A stretch of DNA of 64,000 bases from Rhodococcus sp. H36-A4 (GCF_027158005.1 NZ_JAPVLQ010000001.1:939745-1003744); one strand, 5' to 3'. Numbered from the stretch's first letter, positions 46,139-55,103 are shown. Numbers and translations are program-made. Notes: generated by a model not told the origin, from the letters alone.

Positions 46139-46858
46139 TCACTCCGTTTCCTTCTGCTCCAGTGCAGCGAGCGTGGATCGTGCTACCTCGAGTTGCCGGC
46201 TCAGTTCTGCTACGCGTTGTGCTGCTTCCTCGCGTGCGTGTGAGATGACAGCCTCGACGGCGTCCCGTGCCGAGTCGTCGCCGAGTTCTCGTACGGCACG
46301 CGAGACCGACTCCGGCGAAACCGGCTGCGCCTTGCCCGGGCGACGCGCACCGTGCGTGACTGTCACCGACCAATCGTTGTCCGGGCCGGCATGGATGGTG
46401 ACGCTGACGCTGTCGGGGCCTTTCTTACCCTTGCGCGCTGCAAGCGGCTTCGGAGCCACAGCCGGTCGCGACGGCGCAGGTACCGGCTTGACAGCAGCAG
46501 CTTTGACCGGCTTTGGGGGCGCCACAGGTTCGGTCCACTCGGCTATCTCGACCTTTGCCGGTGCCGGCTTGGTGGCCTGGGGTGTGGCCTTGGTGACCTC
46601 CGACGCCGGGTTGCGCGTCATTCGCAGTTCCTCGGCCTCGAACGGAAGCTCGTCGTTGACGCCCTTGGGCGAGATGGTGACGGTGTTGCCGTCCACGGAC
46701 ACGACCTTCGCAGAAGTGCCTTCGGGGAGTCCGAGGCTCGGCGTTGCCTCGATCAGGTAAACGGTGGCGCGCCGCCCTCCGGCGACCGCGGCGGCGAGGC
46801 TTTCCAGGTTTTCGGGCGTGAGTGCGTCGGTCTTCGGCGATCGTCTACGCGGTGGCAT
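46139..46858 (-). CDS. DUF6319-like protein
   Basis: A 239-residue protein. The N-terminal 85 residues have a folded look (LTPENLESLAAAV, VYLIEATPSLGL, GNTVTISPKGV). A Pro/Ala/Lys-rich linker follows (about 100-150), then a short domain SVTIHAGPDNDWSVTV and a C-terminal coiled-coil-like helix rich in Ala/Glu/Arg. I think it is a DUF6319 member; its function is unknown. The ATG at 46858 gives MPPRRRSPKTDAL; upstream extension runs into non-coding sequence. Confidence 0.6.
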   Translation of the reverse strand: MPPRRRSPKTDALTPENLESLAAAVAGGRRATVYLIEATPSLGLPEGTSAKVVSVDGNTVTISPKGVNDELPFEAEELRMTRNPASEVTKATPQATKPAPAKVEIAEWTEPVAPPKPVKAAAVKPVPAPSRPAVAPKPLAARKGKKGPDSVSVTIHAGPDNDWSVTVTHGARRPGKAQPVSPESVSRAVRELGDDSARDAVEAVISHAREEAAQRVAELSRQLEVARSTLAALEQKETE

Positions 46859-46904
46859 CCAAGCGGCCTCTCTCGAAAGTGTTTGCGAACACTGTCCCAC
46901 AGAC

Positions 46905-47233
46905 TCAGGCGGGACTGTACCCAGCTAGGAAGTCGTCGACGATTCTTGCGCACTGCACGGGCCCCAGCGGAGTCGGTGTCGCCAGTTCGGTGAACAGGAT
47001 CGGACCGAGAAGCTGCGCGACCACGAGGTCGGAGTCGACCTGACCGAGCCGCTCTCTGGCTTCCTCGGTATGAAGCACCTGATCGAAGGGCATCCGATAC
47101 TGCTCCACGATACGAGCGCGCACGCCGGGAGCGTCTGGTGGCATTGCTCGTCGCGCAGGCGACGATGATCGACGACGTCCCGATGCACGCGCAACGAGCC
47201 CTCCGTCGGCACTGCGGGAACCGGCCCGAGCAA
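46905..47233 (-). pseudogene. Remnant of a TetR-family regulator beside the MFS gene
   Basis: The last 70 codons (46905-47144) read like the C-terminal helices of a TetR regulator: a RMPFDQVL helix, ERLGQVDSDLVVAQLLGPILF, and PVQCARIVDDFLAGY. No DNA-binding domain is present in any frame before the divergent MFS start. A second frame upstream reads GPVPAVPTEGSLR, which looks like the preceding TetR helix in a shifted frame. I conclude the gene has lost its N-terminus and has a frameshift. An operator-like palindrome remains upstream of the exporter. Confidence 0.5.
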
Positions 47234-47244
47234 ACCGTTGGTTT
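47232..47244. promoter_or_regulatory. Palindrome AAACC-gtt-GGTTT upstream of the MFS gene
   Basis: A perfect 13-bp inverted repeat 43 bases before the MFS start, just ahead of a TACGAT -10-like hexamer (47248). It is the kind of site a TetR repressor of the exporter would bind. The repressor gene next to it appears destroyed. Confidence 0.4.
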
Positions 47245-47286
47245 CGCTACGATACCGCCAGTCTCGTTCAGCCGGGGAGGAACTTC

Positions 47287-48783
47287 GTGACTCGTACTCA
47301 AATATGGATGCTCACCGTCTCGTGCATGGCCGTGGCGCTGGTGGTCTCGGCCATGGCGGCTCTCAACACCGCGCTGGGGGACATCGCGCGCGACACCGGC
47401 GCGACTCAGGCCCAGCTCACCTGGATCGTCGACGGGTACACCCTCACGTTGGCGTGCCTACTCCTCCCGGCCGGAGCCCTCGGCGATCGCTACGGCCGAC
47501 GTCGCATGCTGGTCCTCGGGCTTCTACTCTTCGGAGCGGCATCCACAATGCCGATCCTCGTCGACAGCCCCGAATGGCTGATCGCTACCCGCGGGGCTGC
47601 CGGAGTCGGCGCGGCCTTGGTCATGCCGGCGACGCTAGCGTTGATCACCGCCGAGTTCGACCCACACACGCGCTCCCGCGCTGTCGGGATCTGGGCAGGC
47701 GTCGCAGGCTCGGGCGCCGTAGCCGGCCTCCTCACCTCGGGCCTCCTCCTCGAACTATGGTCTTGGCACTCGATCTTTTTTGCTCTCGCCCTCGTATCCG
47801 TGGTGGTCACCGTACTGGCATGCACGCTGCGCCCCTCGAGCGCTCCCATGGCCGATCCGTTCGATGTCCCAGGCGCCGTTCTGATCGCGGCTGCGGTGGC
47901 ACTCTTCGTGTTCGGTGTCATCGAGGGGCCTGCTCGGGGGTGGTTGCACCCGCTCGTTCTCATCGGACTGGTTGCCGGCCTTGCCGCAGCCGGGGCGTTC
48001 GCTGTCGTCGAGTCGCGCCGGTTCCACCCACTTCTCGATGTCCGACTGTTCCGGGGCCGAGCCTTCGCCGTGGGATCGGTGTCGTTGCTACTACAGTTCC
48101 TCGCGACCTTCGGGCTGTTCTTCCTCATCGTTCAATACCTGCAGCTGGTCCTCGACTATTCGCCTTTACAGTCCGCGGTCGCATTGGCGCCCATCGCAGC
48201 ACCCGTGCTCGTACTGTCGGTGCTGTCGCCGTGGTTGCTGCGCCTCGTCGGCTTGCGCGTCCTCACCGCAGCCGGCCTGACCGTACTTTCGGCGTCTCTG
48301 TTCTTGCTCACGCGCCTCGGTATCGACTCCGACTACATCGACGTCGCGGTGCCGTTGGTCATCTCCGCGATCGGGATCGGCCTCTGCACGGCACCTGCTA
48401 CCTCGGCAATCGTGTCCAATACTCCCGAGGACAAACAGGGAGTCGCATCCGCGGTCAACGACGCGGCCCGAGAGATCGGAGCAGCAATCGGCGTCGCTCT
48501 AGCCGGAAGTGTTCTGGCCGTTGGTTATTCGAGATCGATCGAACCGACAGCGGCCATGGCTCCACCCGAGGCGCAGCAAGCTATCGGAGACTCGTTGGCC
48601 TCGTCCCTGGCCGTAGCAGAGATGGCCGGACCCCAAGGTACAAGGCTGGAGACACTTGCTCGGGAAGCGTTCGTATCCGGAATGCACGAGGCGTCGATAG
48701 CGCTCGGCGTCGTACTGATCTTCGCCGCAGTCTTGACGGCAGCGTGGGCACCGAGCAGAAAAGCCGAAAGGATTTTAGTGTAA
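47287..48783 (+). CDS. DHA2-family MFS efflux transporter
   Basis: A 498-residue exporter with 14 predicted helices. The first helix has VSAMAALNTALGDI, and WIVDGYTLTLACLLLPAGALGDRYGRR carries the motif A loop. AREIGAAIGVAL lies near the C-terminus. GGGAGG lies six bases before the GTG start. It is an orphan exporter: the divergent regulator is a remnant. Substrates are unknown; it is about 35% identical at most by eye to the other DHA2 transporter in this window, so it is not a recent duplicate. Confidence 0.87.
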   Translation: MTRTQIWMLTVSCMAVALVVSAMAALNTALGDIARDTGATQAQLTWIVDGYTLTLACLLLPAGALGDRYGRRRMLVLGLLLFGAASTMPILVDSPEWLIATRGAAGVGAALVMPATLALITAEFDPHTRSRAVGIWAGVAGSGAVAGLLTSGLLLELWSWHSIFFALALVSVVVTVLACTLRPSSAPMADPFDVPGAVLIAAAVALFVFGVIEGPARGWLHPLVLIGLVAGLAAAGAFAVVESRRFHPLLDVRLFRGRAFAVGSVSLLLQFLATFGLFFLIVQYLQLVLDYSPLQSAVALAPIAAPVLVLSVLSPWLLRLVGLRVLTAAGLTVLSASLFLLTRLGIDSDYIDVAVPLVISAIGIGLCTAPATSAIVSNTPEDKQGVASAVNDAAREIGAAIGVALAGSVLAVGYSRSIEPTAAMAPPEAQQAIGDSLASSLAVAEMAGPQGTRLETLAREAFVSGMHEASIALGVVLIFAAVLTAAWAPSRKAERILV

Positions 48784-48812
48784 CTTAAAGTACAAGTTAC
48801 TTTGGTTAACAC
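48778..48812. promoter_or_regulatory. AT-rich nested palindrome after the MFS gene
   Basis: An inner AAAGTA-caagt-TACTTT and an outer GTGTAAC/GTTAACAC pair (one unpaired base). It is unusually AT-rich for this genome, overlaps the MFS stop codon, and lies about 160 bases upstream of plsB. It may be a TetR/MarR-type operator or a terminator without a T-tract. Confidence 0.35.
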
Positions 48813-48967
48813 TTAAACGGATGGCCGAAGAACCACCACTACTCGATCGACCATACGTGACGTCCGGGCAGCACACGCGGTACGGGATCGGTATCGGAAA
48901 CCCACTGATCTACCAGAGCTTCCGCGTAGCCTGACATGCGTGCCTGCGTTAGGCACGGAACAGGAGC

Positions 48968-51313
48968 ATGTCGGTGTACCACGTCGATTCGCGTTTACAG
49001 AAGACCAACGATGGCCAGCAGGTTTATCTTCTGGACGCTGCCTCGACACTCGAGGTTCAGGCTTTGAACCAGTGGATCGACGCGACGACTGCAGAAGGCA
49101 CCCAACGTCCCCCGTCGGTCGTTCTGTCCGGTGAAGCATCGCACCAAGTCGCCGACACGGTTCGCGGCATCGCCGAAGACCCGCTTCTCGTGCCACTGAG
49201 AGTGACGCTGACAGAGAAGAAGCGCGGCAGCATCCTCTACCGGATATTTAAACCGCGCGGCAATTCGATGCCCACCAAGGCATGGGATCGCTGGGTTGCG
49301 GGCGAAGACCCGGATCATTCGGCAGTCCTGGTCGGCGAGCCGGCGACGCTCAGCGATCTGCAGTCGAGGTTCGATCGGGTGGGTGGAACTTCGCTCTCAT
49401 CCTTCATTCATAGACAGGCCAGCCTCGCGCTCGATCGCGCCGAGCGTGGCGTCATCGGTTCCGAGTACAAGATCCCGCGTTTCGTCGTCGAGGACATGAC
49501 GGAGCAGAAGAAGTTCCATGACGGGATGCAAGAACTCGCCACCAAGGTCGGTGAGAACATCGCCGACGTCGAACGTCGCGTGCACAAGATTTTGGACGAG
49601 ATGGTCGCCACCGAGACTCGACGGGCGGTGGAAATGTGGGGAACGCTCGGCGCGTATTTCTCGCGTGCATACCGCGTCGACGTCGACCGGACTGGGTTGC
49701 AGAAGGTTCGCGAACTCAACAAAAGCTATCCGCTGGTCTTCCTCCCGAACCACCGTTCCTATCTCGACCCCCTGGTCCTTCGACCAGCGCTGCTCGCGGA
49801 AGGGCTCCCACTCAACCATGTGATGGGCGGAATCAACGTCGGATTCTGGCCGCTGGGCCCGATAGCCAAACGCAGTGGCGTTGTACTCATCCAACGCAAG
49901 TTCTCCGACGAGATCTACAAGTGGACGCTGCGTCAGTACATGAGTTTTCTGCTGAGCAAACGCTTCAACCTCGAGTGGTACATCGAGGGTGGACGCAGCC
50001 GAACGGGCAAACTACGGCCACCGCGGTTCGGCTTGCTCACCTACCTCGTCGATGCACTCGAGAACAGCGACGCCGAGGATGTATATCTGGTCCCGACCTC
50101 TATCACCTACGACCGCTTGCACGAGGTCGGTGCCATGGCCGCGGAGTCGCATGGCGCGAAGAAGCAGGCAGAAGGCATTCGAATGGCGCTCGGATACGTT
50201 CGCGCGCAGGGCAAACTACGCGGAAACGTATACCTGACGTTCGGCGAGCCGATCTCTGTCCGATCCATCGTCGATGCAAGCGAGGACAAGCGCGTTGCGG
50301 TCCAGCGGATCGCCATCAACGTCGCGCACGCCATCAACAATTCGACACCGGTCACCCCGGCGGCACTGGTGACGATGGCATTGCTCGGCATCGAAGACCG
50401 GGCATTGAACGTCCACGAGATGTGGGCCATCATCGCCCCACTCGCTTCGTACATCCGCCGGCGCGGGTTGCCCACGGCAGGTGGTGTCGATATCAGCGAG
50501 GTCGACGTGGTGCGCGCGGCCGTCGTCGCGCAGGTGGCGGCGGGTGTTGTCAAGAGATTCGACGACGGCCCCGAGCCGGTGTTCTACCTTGCTCAGGACA
50601 AACATCTGGTCGCAGCATTCTTCCGCAACAACGCAATTCACTACTTCGTCATGCGTGCGATCGGCGAACTGGTCACCTTGCCGGATCAGGGTCAGACAAC
50701 GGCATCGACGCCGGAGTCGATGTGGGCGTCCGCACTCGCACTGCGTGACCTGCTGAAATTCGAATTCTTCTTCGGTGACAAAAAGGAGTTCGGTGAACGA
50801 CTCGAGACCGAAGTCGAACTCATCGATCCGAACTGGCGAGCCAACCTGTCCGACCCCGATTACGCAGTGCAACAACTTCAATCACAGGACTTGCACCTCG
50901 CACACCGCGTTCTGCAGCCGATCATGGAGGCATATCAGGTCGTTGCCGATCAGTTGATGCTGCTGCCGGTGGATGCGGAGTTCGACAAGCCTGTCTTCAT
51001 CGCCCAATGCTTGGGTGCCGCTCAGACCCGTCGCCTGCGACAGCAGCTCGACCACAGCGAGTCCATTTCAGGCGAATTGTTCGACACCGCTCTGCAATTG
51101 GCCGAGAACCGCAACCTCATCGATCCCGCCGGCGAAAATGTTGCCCAGTGCCGACGCGACTTCGCCCGGGAGATCAACGAATGGGCACGTAAAGCCAGAT
51201 TGATTCGCGACATGGCTCGTCGTCAGCTGAACGAGGTCGATCCGATCAACTCACCGGACGGCTCGCCTTGCAGTGACACAACGAACAGCGACGAGCCGGG
51301 AGAGGAGGGCTGA
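48968..51313 (+). CDS. plsB: Glycerol-3-phosphate 1-O-acyltransferase
   Basis: A 781-residue membrane-associated enzyme that puts the first acyl chain on glycerol 3-phosphate for phospholipid and triacylglycerol synthesis. The acyltransferase block has NHRSYLDPLV (H262, D267), GPIAKRSGVVLIQR, WYIEGGRSRTGKL and VPTSITYDRL, matching motifs I-IV; the long C-terminal half is helical as in PlsB. The mycobacterial counterpart is PlsB2. The ATG has CAGGAG just upstream; a GTGCCT/AGGCAC hairpin lies in the leader (48940-48956). It overlaps plsC by one base. Confidence 0.93.
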   Translation: MSVYHVDSRLQKTNDGQQVYLLDAASTLEVQALNQWIDATTAEGTQRPPSVVLSGEASHQVADTVRGIAEDPLLVPLRVTLTEKKRGSILYRIFKPRGNSMPTKAWDRWVAGEDPDHSAVLVGEPATLSDLQSRFDRVGGTSLSSFIHRQASLALDRAERGVIGSEYKIPRFVVEDMTEQKKFHDGMQELATKVGENIADVERRVHKILDEMVATETRRAVEMWGTLGAYFSRAYRVDVDRTGLQKVRELNKSYPLVFLPNHRSYLDPLVLRPALLAEGLPLNHVMGGINVGFWPLGPIAKRSGVVLIQRKFSDEIYKWTLRQYMSFLLSKRFNLEWYIEGGRSRTGKLRPPRFGLLTYLVDALENSDAEDVYLVPTSITYDRLHEVGAMAAESHGAKKQAEGIRMALGYVRAQGKLRGNVYLTFGEPISVRSIVDASEDKRVAVQRIAINVAHAINNSTPVTPAALVTMALLGIEDRALNVHEMWAIIAPLASYIRRRGLPTAGGVDISEVDVVRAAVVAQVAAGVVKRFDDGPEPVFYLAQDKHLVAAFFRNNAIHYFVMRAIGELVTLPDQGQTTASTPESMWASALALRDLLKFEFFFGDKKEFGERLETEVELIDPNWRANLSDPDYAVQQLQSQDLHLAHRVLQPIMEAYQVVADQLMLLPVDAEFDKPVFIAQCLGAAQTRRLRQQLDHSESISGELFDTALQLAENRNLIDPAGENVAQCRRDFAREINEWARKARLIRDMARRQLNEVDPINSPDGSPCSDTTNSDEPGEEG

Positions 51314-52728
51314 TGACTCAGCTGGCCGATCAGTTGACTGCTATCGCCGAGGCGCCCGCGGGACCGGGCACTGCAGCATTCTTCGATCTCGACGGCACCT
51401 TGATCAACGGCTTCTCTGCGAAAGCAGTGTTCCTGGAACGACTGAAGACGCTCGATGTGACGGTGCGCGAACTGTGGGAAATCTCGAGTGCAGTCGTCGA
51501 GATGCGAATGCGGAACTCCCCCGTCGACAATTTGATGGGCAAGGCTGTCAAGGGCCTGGAAGGTCGCCGCGAAGAAGACCTGATGACGCAGGCATACACG
51601 TTGTTCCGCAACGAGATTGCACCGATGATCTACCCGCAGGCTCGCATTCTCGTCGAAGCGCACCGGCATGCGGGCCATCGCTTGATCATTGCCACGTCGG
51701 CAACTCCGTACCAGGCGATTCCGGTACGCGAAGACATGATGTTCGACGAGTTGTTGTGCGTGACCGACGGGTTTCTGACTGGTGAACTGGTCGGAAATTC
51801 GTTGTGGGGACCGAGAAAAGCCCAGGCTGTCACCGACTACGCCGAGCGCGAGAAACTCGATCTCGCAGAATGCTTCGTCTACTCGAACGGCGGCGAGGAC
51901 GTCCCGATGCTGCTCGAAGCCGGACGGCCGGTCGCGTTGAATCCTGACGCCGAGCTCGACCGTTATGCAAAGAAGGCAGGGTGGCCGATATTGCGCCTCG
52001 AAAGCCCTAGACGTGGAACCGATCTCACTTCGGCAGTTCGCAGCACCGCTGCGATGGGGGCAGTGATCGCCAGCGCCGGCATCGGCATCGGGCTCGGCAT
52101 CCTCACGCGCAGTCGGCGGACCGGCGCCAACATCACCTCCACCGTCGCACCGGACATCGCCTTGACGCTCGCCGGCATCAAGCTCGACGTCACCGGCACC
52201 GAGAATGCCTGGTCCGCGCGGCCAGCAGTGTTCATGTTCAATCATCAAAGCGCGGCCGATTCACTGATCGTCACCTCGATTCTTCGCCGGGACATCACCG
52301 CTGTCGCCAAGCGTGAACTCGAGCGCGATCCTAGGTTTGCCCTGCTCGGAATGATTTTCGACGTCGCCTACATCGATCGAGGCGATCCGGCCAAGGCGCG
52401 TGAAGCGCTGCTCCCCGCCATCGAGAAATTGCATTCGGGTATCTCGGTCGCGATCGCACCCGAAGGCACTCGAATGCCCACCTCCAGATTGGGACGCTTC
52501 AAGAAGGGCGGCTTTCATCTGGCGATGCAGGCCAAGGTCCCCATCGTTCCCATCGTCATCCACAATGCCGGCGACGTGATGTGGAAGAAGGACTTCACGG
52601 CGCATTCCGGTACCGTCAAGGTGACCGTCGGCGAACCGATTCCGACCACAGATTGGGAACCGGACAAGCTCGACTCCTACATCGAGGACGTCCGATCGTA
52701 TTTCGACAGAACGCTGGGATATGACTGA
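51313..52728 (+). CDS. plsC: Bifunctional HAD-IB hydrolase / 1-acylglycerol-3-phosphate acyltransferase
   Basis: A 471-residue fusion. The N-terminal HAD-superfamily IB phosphatase (DLDGT with D25 and D27, then a later GEDVPML) is joined to a C-terminal PlsC-type acyltransferase with NHQSAADS (H311, D316) and APEGTR. Actinobacterial PlsC commonly has this architecture. It would acylate lysophosphatidate and may dephosphorylate a related intermediate. The ATG shares its A with the plsB TGA, and its stop region overlaps the cyclase start by eight bases. Confidence 0.9.
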   Translation: MTQLADQLTAIAEAPAGPGTAAFFDLDGTLINGFSAKAVFLERLKTLDVTVRELWEISSAVVEMRMRNSPVDNLMGKAVKGLEGRREEDLMTQAYTLFRNEIAPMIYPQARILVEAHRHAGHRLIIATSATPYQAIPVREDMMFDELLCVTDGFLTGELVGNSLWGPRKAQAVTDYAEREKLDLAECFVYSNGGEDVPMLLEAGRPVALNPDAELDRYAKKAGWPILRLESPRRGTDLTSAVRSTAAMGAVIASAGIGIGLGILTRSRRTGANITSTVAPDIALTLAGIKLDVTGTENAWSARPAVFMFNHQSAADSLIVTSILRRDITAVAKRELERDPRFALLGMIFDVAYIDRGDPAKAREALLPAIEKLHSGISVAIAPEGTRMPTSRLGRFKKGGFHLAMQAKVPIVPIVIHNAGDVMWKKDFTAHSGTVKVTVGEPIPTTDWEPDKLDSYIEDVRSYFDRTLGYD

Positions 52729-53755
52729 CAATCAGATCAGTTCGGTTGTGCAGACCGAGATCGAGAACACACTTCTCGGTGGCGAACGCAGGTACACGCG
52801 GGCCGATATCGCCGAAAAGTCCGGCCTTCCGCTCGAACGGGTGGTGCAGCTGTGGATCGCGATGGGTTTTCCGGTCCACACCGACCCCTCCGCGGTCGTG
52901 TACACCGATGCCGATCTCGATGCGCTGCGACTGATCACGAGCCTCACCGAACAGAAAGTGATCAAGCCGGAGATGGAGGTCGCCATCGCGCGTACTCTCG
53001 GGCAGTCGATGTCCCGGCTCGCCGAATGGCAGGTGGCCGTGGTCAATTCCCACATTCTGGATCGAATCACCTCTCATACCGCCAGTGAGGACCCGGCCGA
53101 TCTCGACGCGATTCGACGTGACGCGAGATCCATTGCAGCGCAAACAGTTCCCACTCTCGAAGCCCTGCAGTCCTACACCTGGCGTCGACATCTGGCTGCC
53201 ACCGCAGGCCGGTCCATCGCCGGCCCGACCGAAGAAACCACCAGCCGCACCCTCGCCGTCGGATTCGCGGACATGGTCGGCTACACCAGCCTGACCCGAC
53301 GCCTCGGTATCGAGGAACTGACGACTCTGCTCGAGGAGTTCGAGTCGATCGCCACGAACATCATTGCCCGTGGCCGCGGGTCCGTCATCAAGAATGTCGG
53401 CGACGAGGTCATGTTCAGTGCGCAGACCGCCGAAGATGCGGCTCACATCGCTCTCGATCTCCAGTATGCGTTCGAGGCACACGGGGACATACCCGAACTC
53501 CGTATCGGTTTGGCATGGGGATCCGTGCTCGCCCGGTACGGCGACCTGTACGGCTCGGTCGTCAACATAGCTGCCAGACTTACCAGTTCGGCACATCCGG
53601 GAACCATTCTGGTGGACACCGCGATGACCGAGATGCTCGACGGCGACTCGGAGTTCCGCCTCAAAGCCATCAGATCCCTGCGGGTGCGTGGTTTCCACAA
53701 ACTCAAGCCGCATGCACTGCGCAGAAGCGCGGACGATCGACCGAAGGAACGGTAG
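52721..53755 (+). CDS. Class III adenylate cyclase with N-terminal regulatory domain
   Basis: A 344-residue nucleotide cyclase. Residues 1-160 form a helical regulatory domain like the N-terminal autoinhibitory part of mycobacterial Rv1264, with a winged-helix-like YTRADIAEKSGLPLERVVQLW. The catalytic domain has FADMVGYTSLTRRL (metal Asp), KNVGDEVMF and YGSVVNIAARLTSS. It makes cAMP. Its 8-base overlap with plsC means it is expressed with the two phospholipid acyltransferases, so it may link membrane synthesis with cAMP or pH. It has no membrane helices. Confidence 0.88.
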   Translation: MTDNQISSVVQTEIENTLLGGERRYTRADIAEKSGLPLERVVQLWIAMGFPVHTDPSAVVYTDADLDALRLITSLTEQKVIKPEMEVAIARTLGQSMSRLAEWQVAVVNSHILDRITSHTASEDPADLDAIRRDARSIAAQTVPTLEALQSYTWRRHLAATAGRSIAGPTEETTSRTLAVGFADMVGYTSLTRRLGIEELTTLLEEFESIATNIIARGRGSVIKNVGDEVMFSAQTAEDAAHIALDLQYAFEAHGDIPELRIGLAWGSVLARYGDLYGSVVNIAARLTSSAHPGTILVDTAMTEMLDGDSEFRLKAIRSLRVRGFHKLKPHALRRSADDRPKER

Positions 53756-53819
53756 CCGTCCGCGGACCGATACCCTGGGGTCTGTCCGCACCACTCGCCA
53801 GTAAGCAAGAGGAACAAAG

Positions 53820-54200
53820 ATGATCGGCGCCGTCAGCGGCCTGTTGTATGCGATGTCACTGGTCGTCGGCGTATGGGTTCTCGTCAAACTTTTCTCGAAC
53901 AGCCCGGTGCTGTTGAAGAACCGCGCGGATCGTGCCCTCTTCTGGACCATCTCAGCAACCGAGGTAGTGGTTCTCGCGCAGGCCATCATCGGATTTGTCG
54001 CGATGTTCACCAGTGATCGCGAGATTCATCGGCTCACCTTCGGCGCCTACCTGATCGGCTTGCTGTTGTTGCTTCCGGTCGGCACGTGGTGGTCGCTCGG
54101 TGATCGCTCTCGCGGCGGCACAGCGGTTCTGCTGGTCGCCGTCCTCACCCTCGCAGCCATGGTGCTGCGCCTGAGCCAGATATGGGCCGGATATGCCTGA
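53820..54200 (+). CDS. Small integral membrane protein of unknown function
   Basis: A 126-residue protein with four hydrophobic helices (about 7-25, 42-62, 73-91, 97-117) and short loops; a conserved-looking NRADRALFW lies between the first two. I do not recognise a family. It follows the cyclase by 64 bases and overlaps the next gene by eight bases, so the two small membrane proteins are co-translated and could form a complex. Confidence 0.7.
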   Translation: MIGAVSGLLYAMSLVVGVWVLVKLFSNSPVLLKNRADRALFWTISATEVVVLAQAIIGFVAMFTSDREIHRLTFGAYLIGLLLLLPVGTWWSLGDRSRGGTAVLLVAVLTLAAMVLRLSQIWAGYA

Positions 54201-54618
54201 TAGCTCCCAAGACGACAGCCTGAAGAAAGCGACCCGTACCGGTTTCGGCCGCTTCCTGATCGCGGTCTACGCAGTCTTCGCGGTCGCGGCGACATCGAGA
54301 TCTCTGGTCCAGCTGACGACGCGCTTCGACGAAGCTCCGTTCGCGTACATCTTGTCGGCGGTGGCAGCGGTGGTCTACATCATCGCCACCGTCGGCCTCG
54401 CACGAGCAACCGAGGCCTCGCGGCGCGTGGTGATGGTCTCCTGCATCATCGAACTGGTCGGAGTGCTGGCCGTGGGCGCTCTCAGCTACCTTCAGCCAGA
54501 CGATTTCCCCGACGCGACCGTGTGGTCACACTTCGGACAGGGATATGTGTTCATCCCGGTGATTCTCCCGATAGCCGGGCTGTGGTGGCTGCGTCGCACC
54601 CGCAACGCTGGGGTCTAG
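54193..54618 (+). CDS. Small integral membrane protein of unknown function
   Basis: A 141-residue protein. A charged N-terminus (SSQDDSLKKATRTGFGR) is followed by four hydrophobic helices; WSHFGQGYVFIPVILPIAGLWWL is the last. The frame overlaps the preceding membrane-protein gene by eight bases. It ends at the convergent Rv0910-like gene with a four-base overlap. No family is recognised. Confidence 0.7.
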   Translation: MPDSSQDDSLKKATRTGFGRFLIAVYAVFAVAATSRSLVQLTTRFDEAPFAYILSAVAAVVYIIATVGLARATEASRRVVMVSCIIELVGVLAVGALSYLQPDDFPDATVWSHFGQGYVFIPVILPIAGLWWLRRTRNAGV

Positions 54619-55046
54619 GCGGGTAGAGCGGCGAGGTTCGCCACCGACTTGGTGACATCGGAACCAAGAGCCCGCGCGACGACGCTGCCGACCGGGCCGA
54701 AGAGGACTCCCCCACCGAAGTAGGCGTCGAGCGTCAGTTTCGATCCGCTCCGATGCTCGCTGACGTGAATGGTCAACGAGATCTTGATGCCACCTTTACC
54801 TGTTCCCGACATTTCGATCAGCTTGGGTTCATCGAACTCGGTGAACGTCCATTGGATCGTGTTCTTGAAGCCTTTGACCTTGACGAGGGACTCCACTTCG
54901 GTGCCTTTGCTCAGCACCTTGGGGGGCGGGGAGCACCAGCCACCATGGATTGTCATCCACTCGTCGAACCTGTCGAGCGCCGACGCTTTGTCCCATGCGC
55001 CCTGCGGATCCTCGGGCATCTCTACCGAGACGCTGATCGTTGCCAT
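54615..55046 (-). CDS. Rv0910-type SRPBCC protein (toxin-like)
   Basis: A 143-residue START/SRPBCC-fold protein. EWMTIHGGW, KGTEVESLVKVKGFKNTIQWT and GGVLFGPVGSVVARAL align by eye with the mycobacterial Rv0910 toxin, with GKGGIKISLTI and ALGSDVTKSVANL near the end. Rv0910-family members form toxin-antitoxin pairs with a small partner (Rv0909). No antitoxin-sized frame is adjacent here: the gene diverges from ligD (57 bases between starts) and its end abuts a convergent gene. It may be a solo lipid-binding protein rather than a toxin. The ATG at 55046 is the only good start. Confidence 0.75.
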   Translation of the reverse strand: MATISVSVEMPEDPQGAWDKASALDRFDEWMTIHGGWCSPPPKVLSKGTEVESLVKVKGFKNTIQWTFTEFDEPKLIEMSGTGKGGIKISLTIHVSEHRSGSKLTLDAYFGGGVLFGPVGSVVARALGSDVTKSVANLAALPA

Positions 55047-55091
55047 GCTTCGAGCTTTGCACAAGTGTCTCGCGGCCCCGCTGGCGACCGT

Positions 55092-55097
55092 TAGCCT
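55092..55097 (+). promoter_or_regulatory. Predicted -10 box of ligD, leaderless start
   Basis: TAGCCT fits TANNNT, with six bases (GAGCAC) before the ligD ATG and no ribosome site. Transcription would start at or next to the ATG. Confidence 0.4.
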
Positions 55098-55103
55098 GAG
55101 CAC

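Noticed and set aside
47238..48788. Long open frame (about 516 codons) overlapping the MFS gene in another frame
   Set aside because: It is Arg/Pro-rich with no motifs, and the MFS frame has 14 helices and a ribosome site. High GC gives long false frames.
48821..48934. A 37-codon open frame between the MFS gene and plsB
   Set aside because: No ribosome site and no recognisable motif. A hairpin leader of plsB starts just after it.
52616..54010. A 464-codon minus-strand frame across the cyclase gene
   Set aside because: It is antisense to a cyclase with clear catalytic motifs, and its sequence has no recognisable domain.
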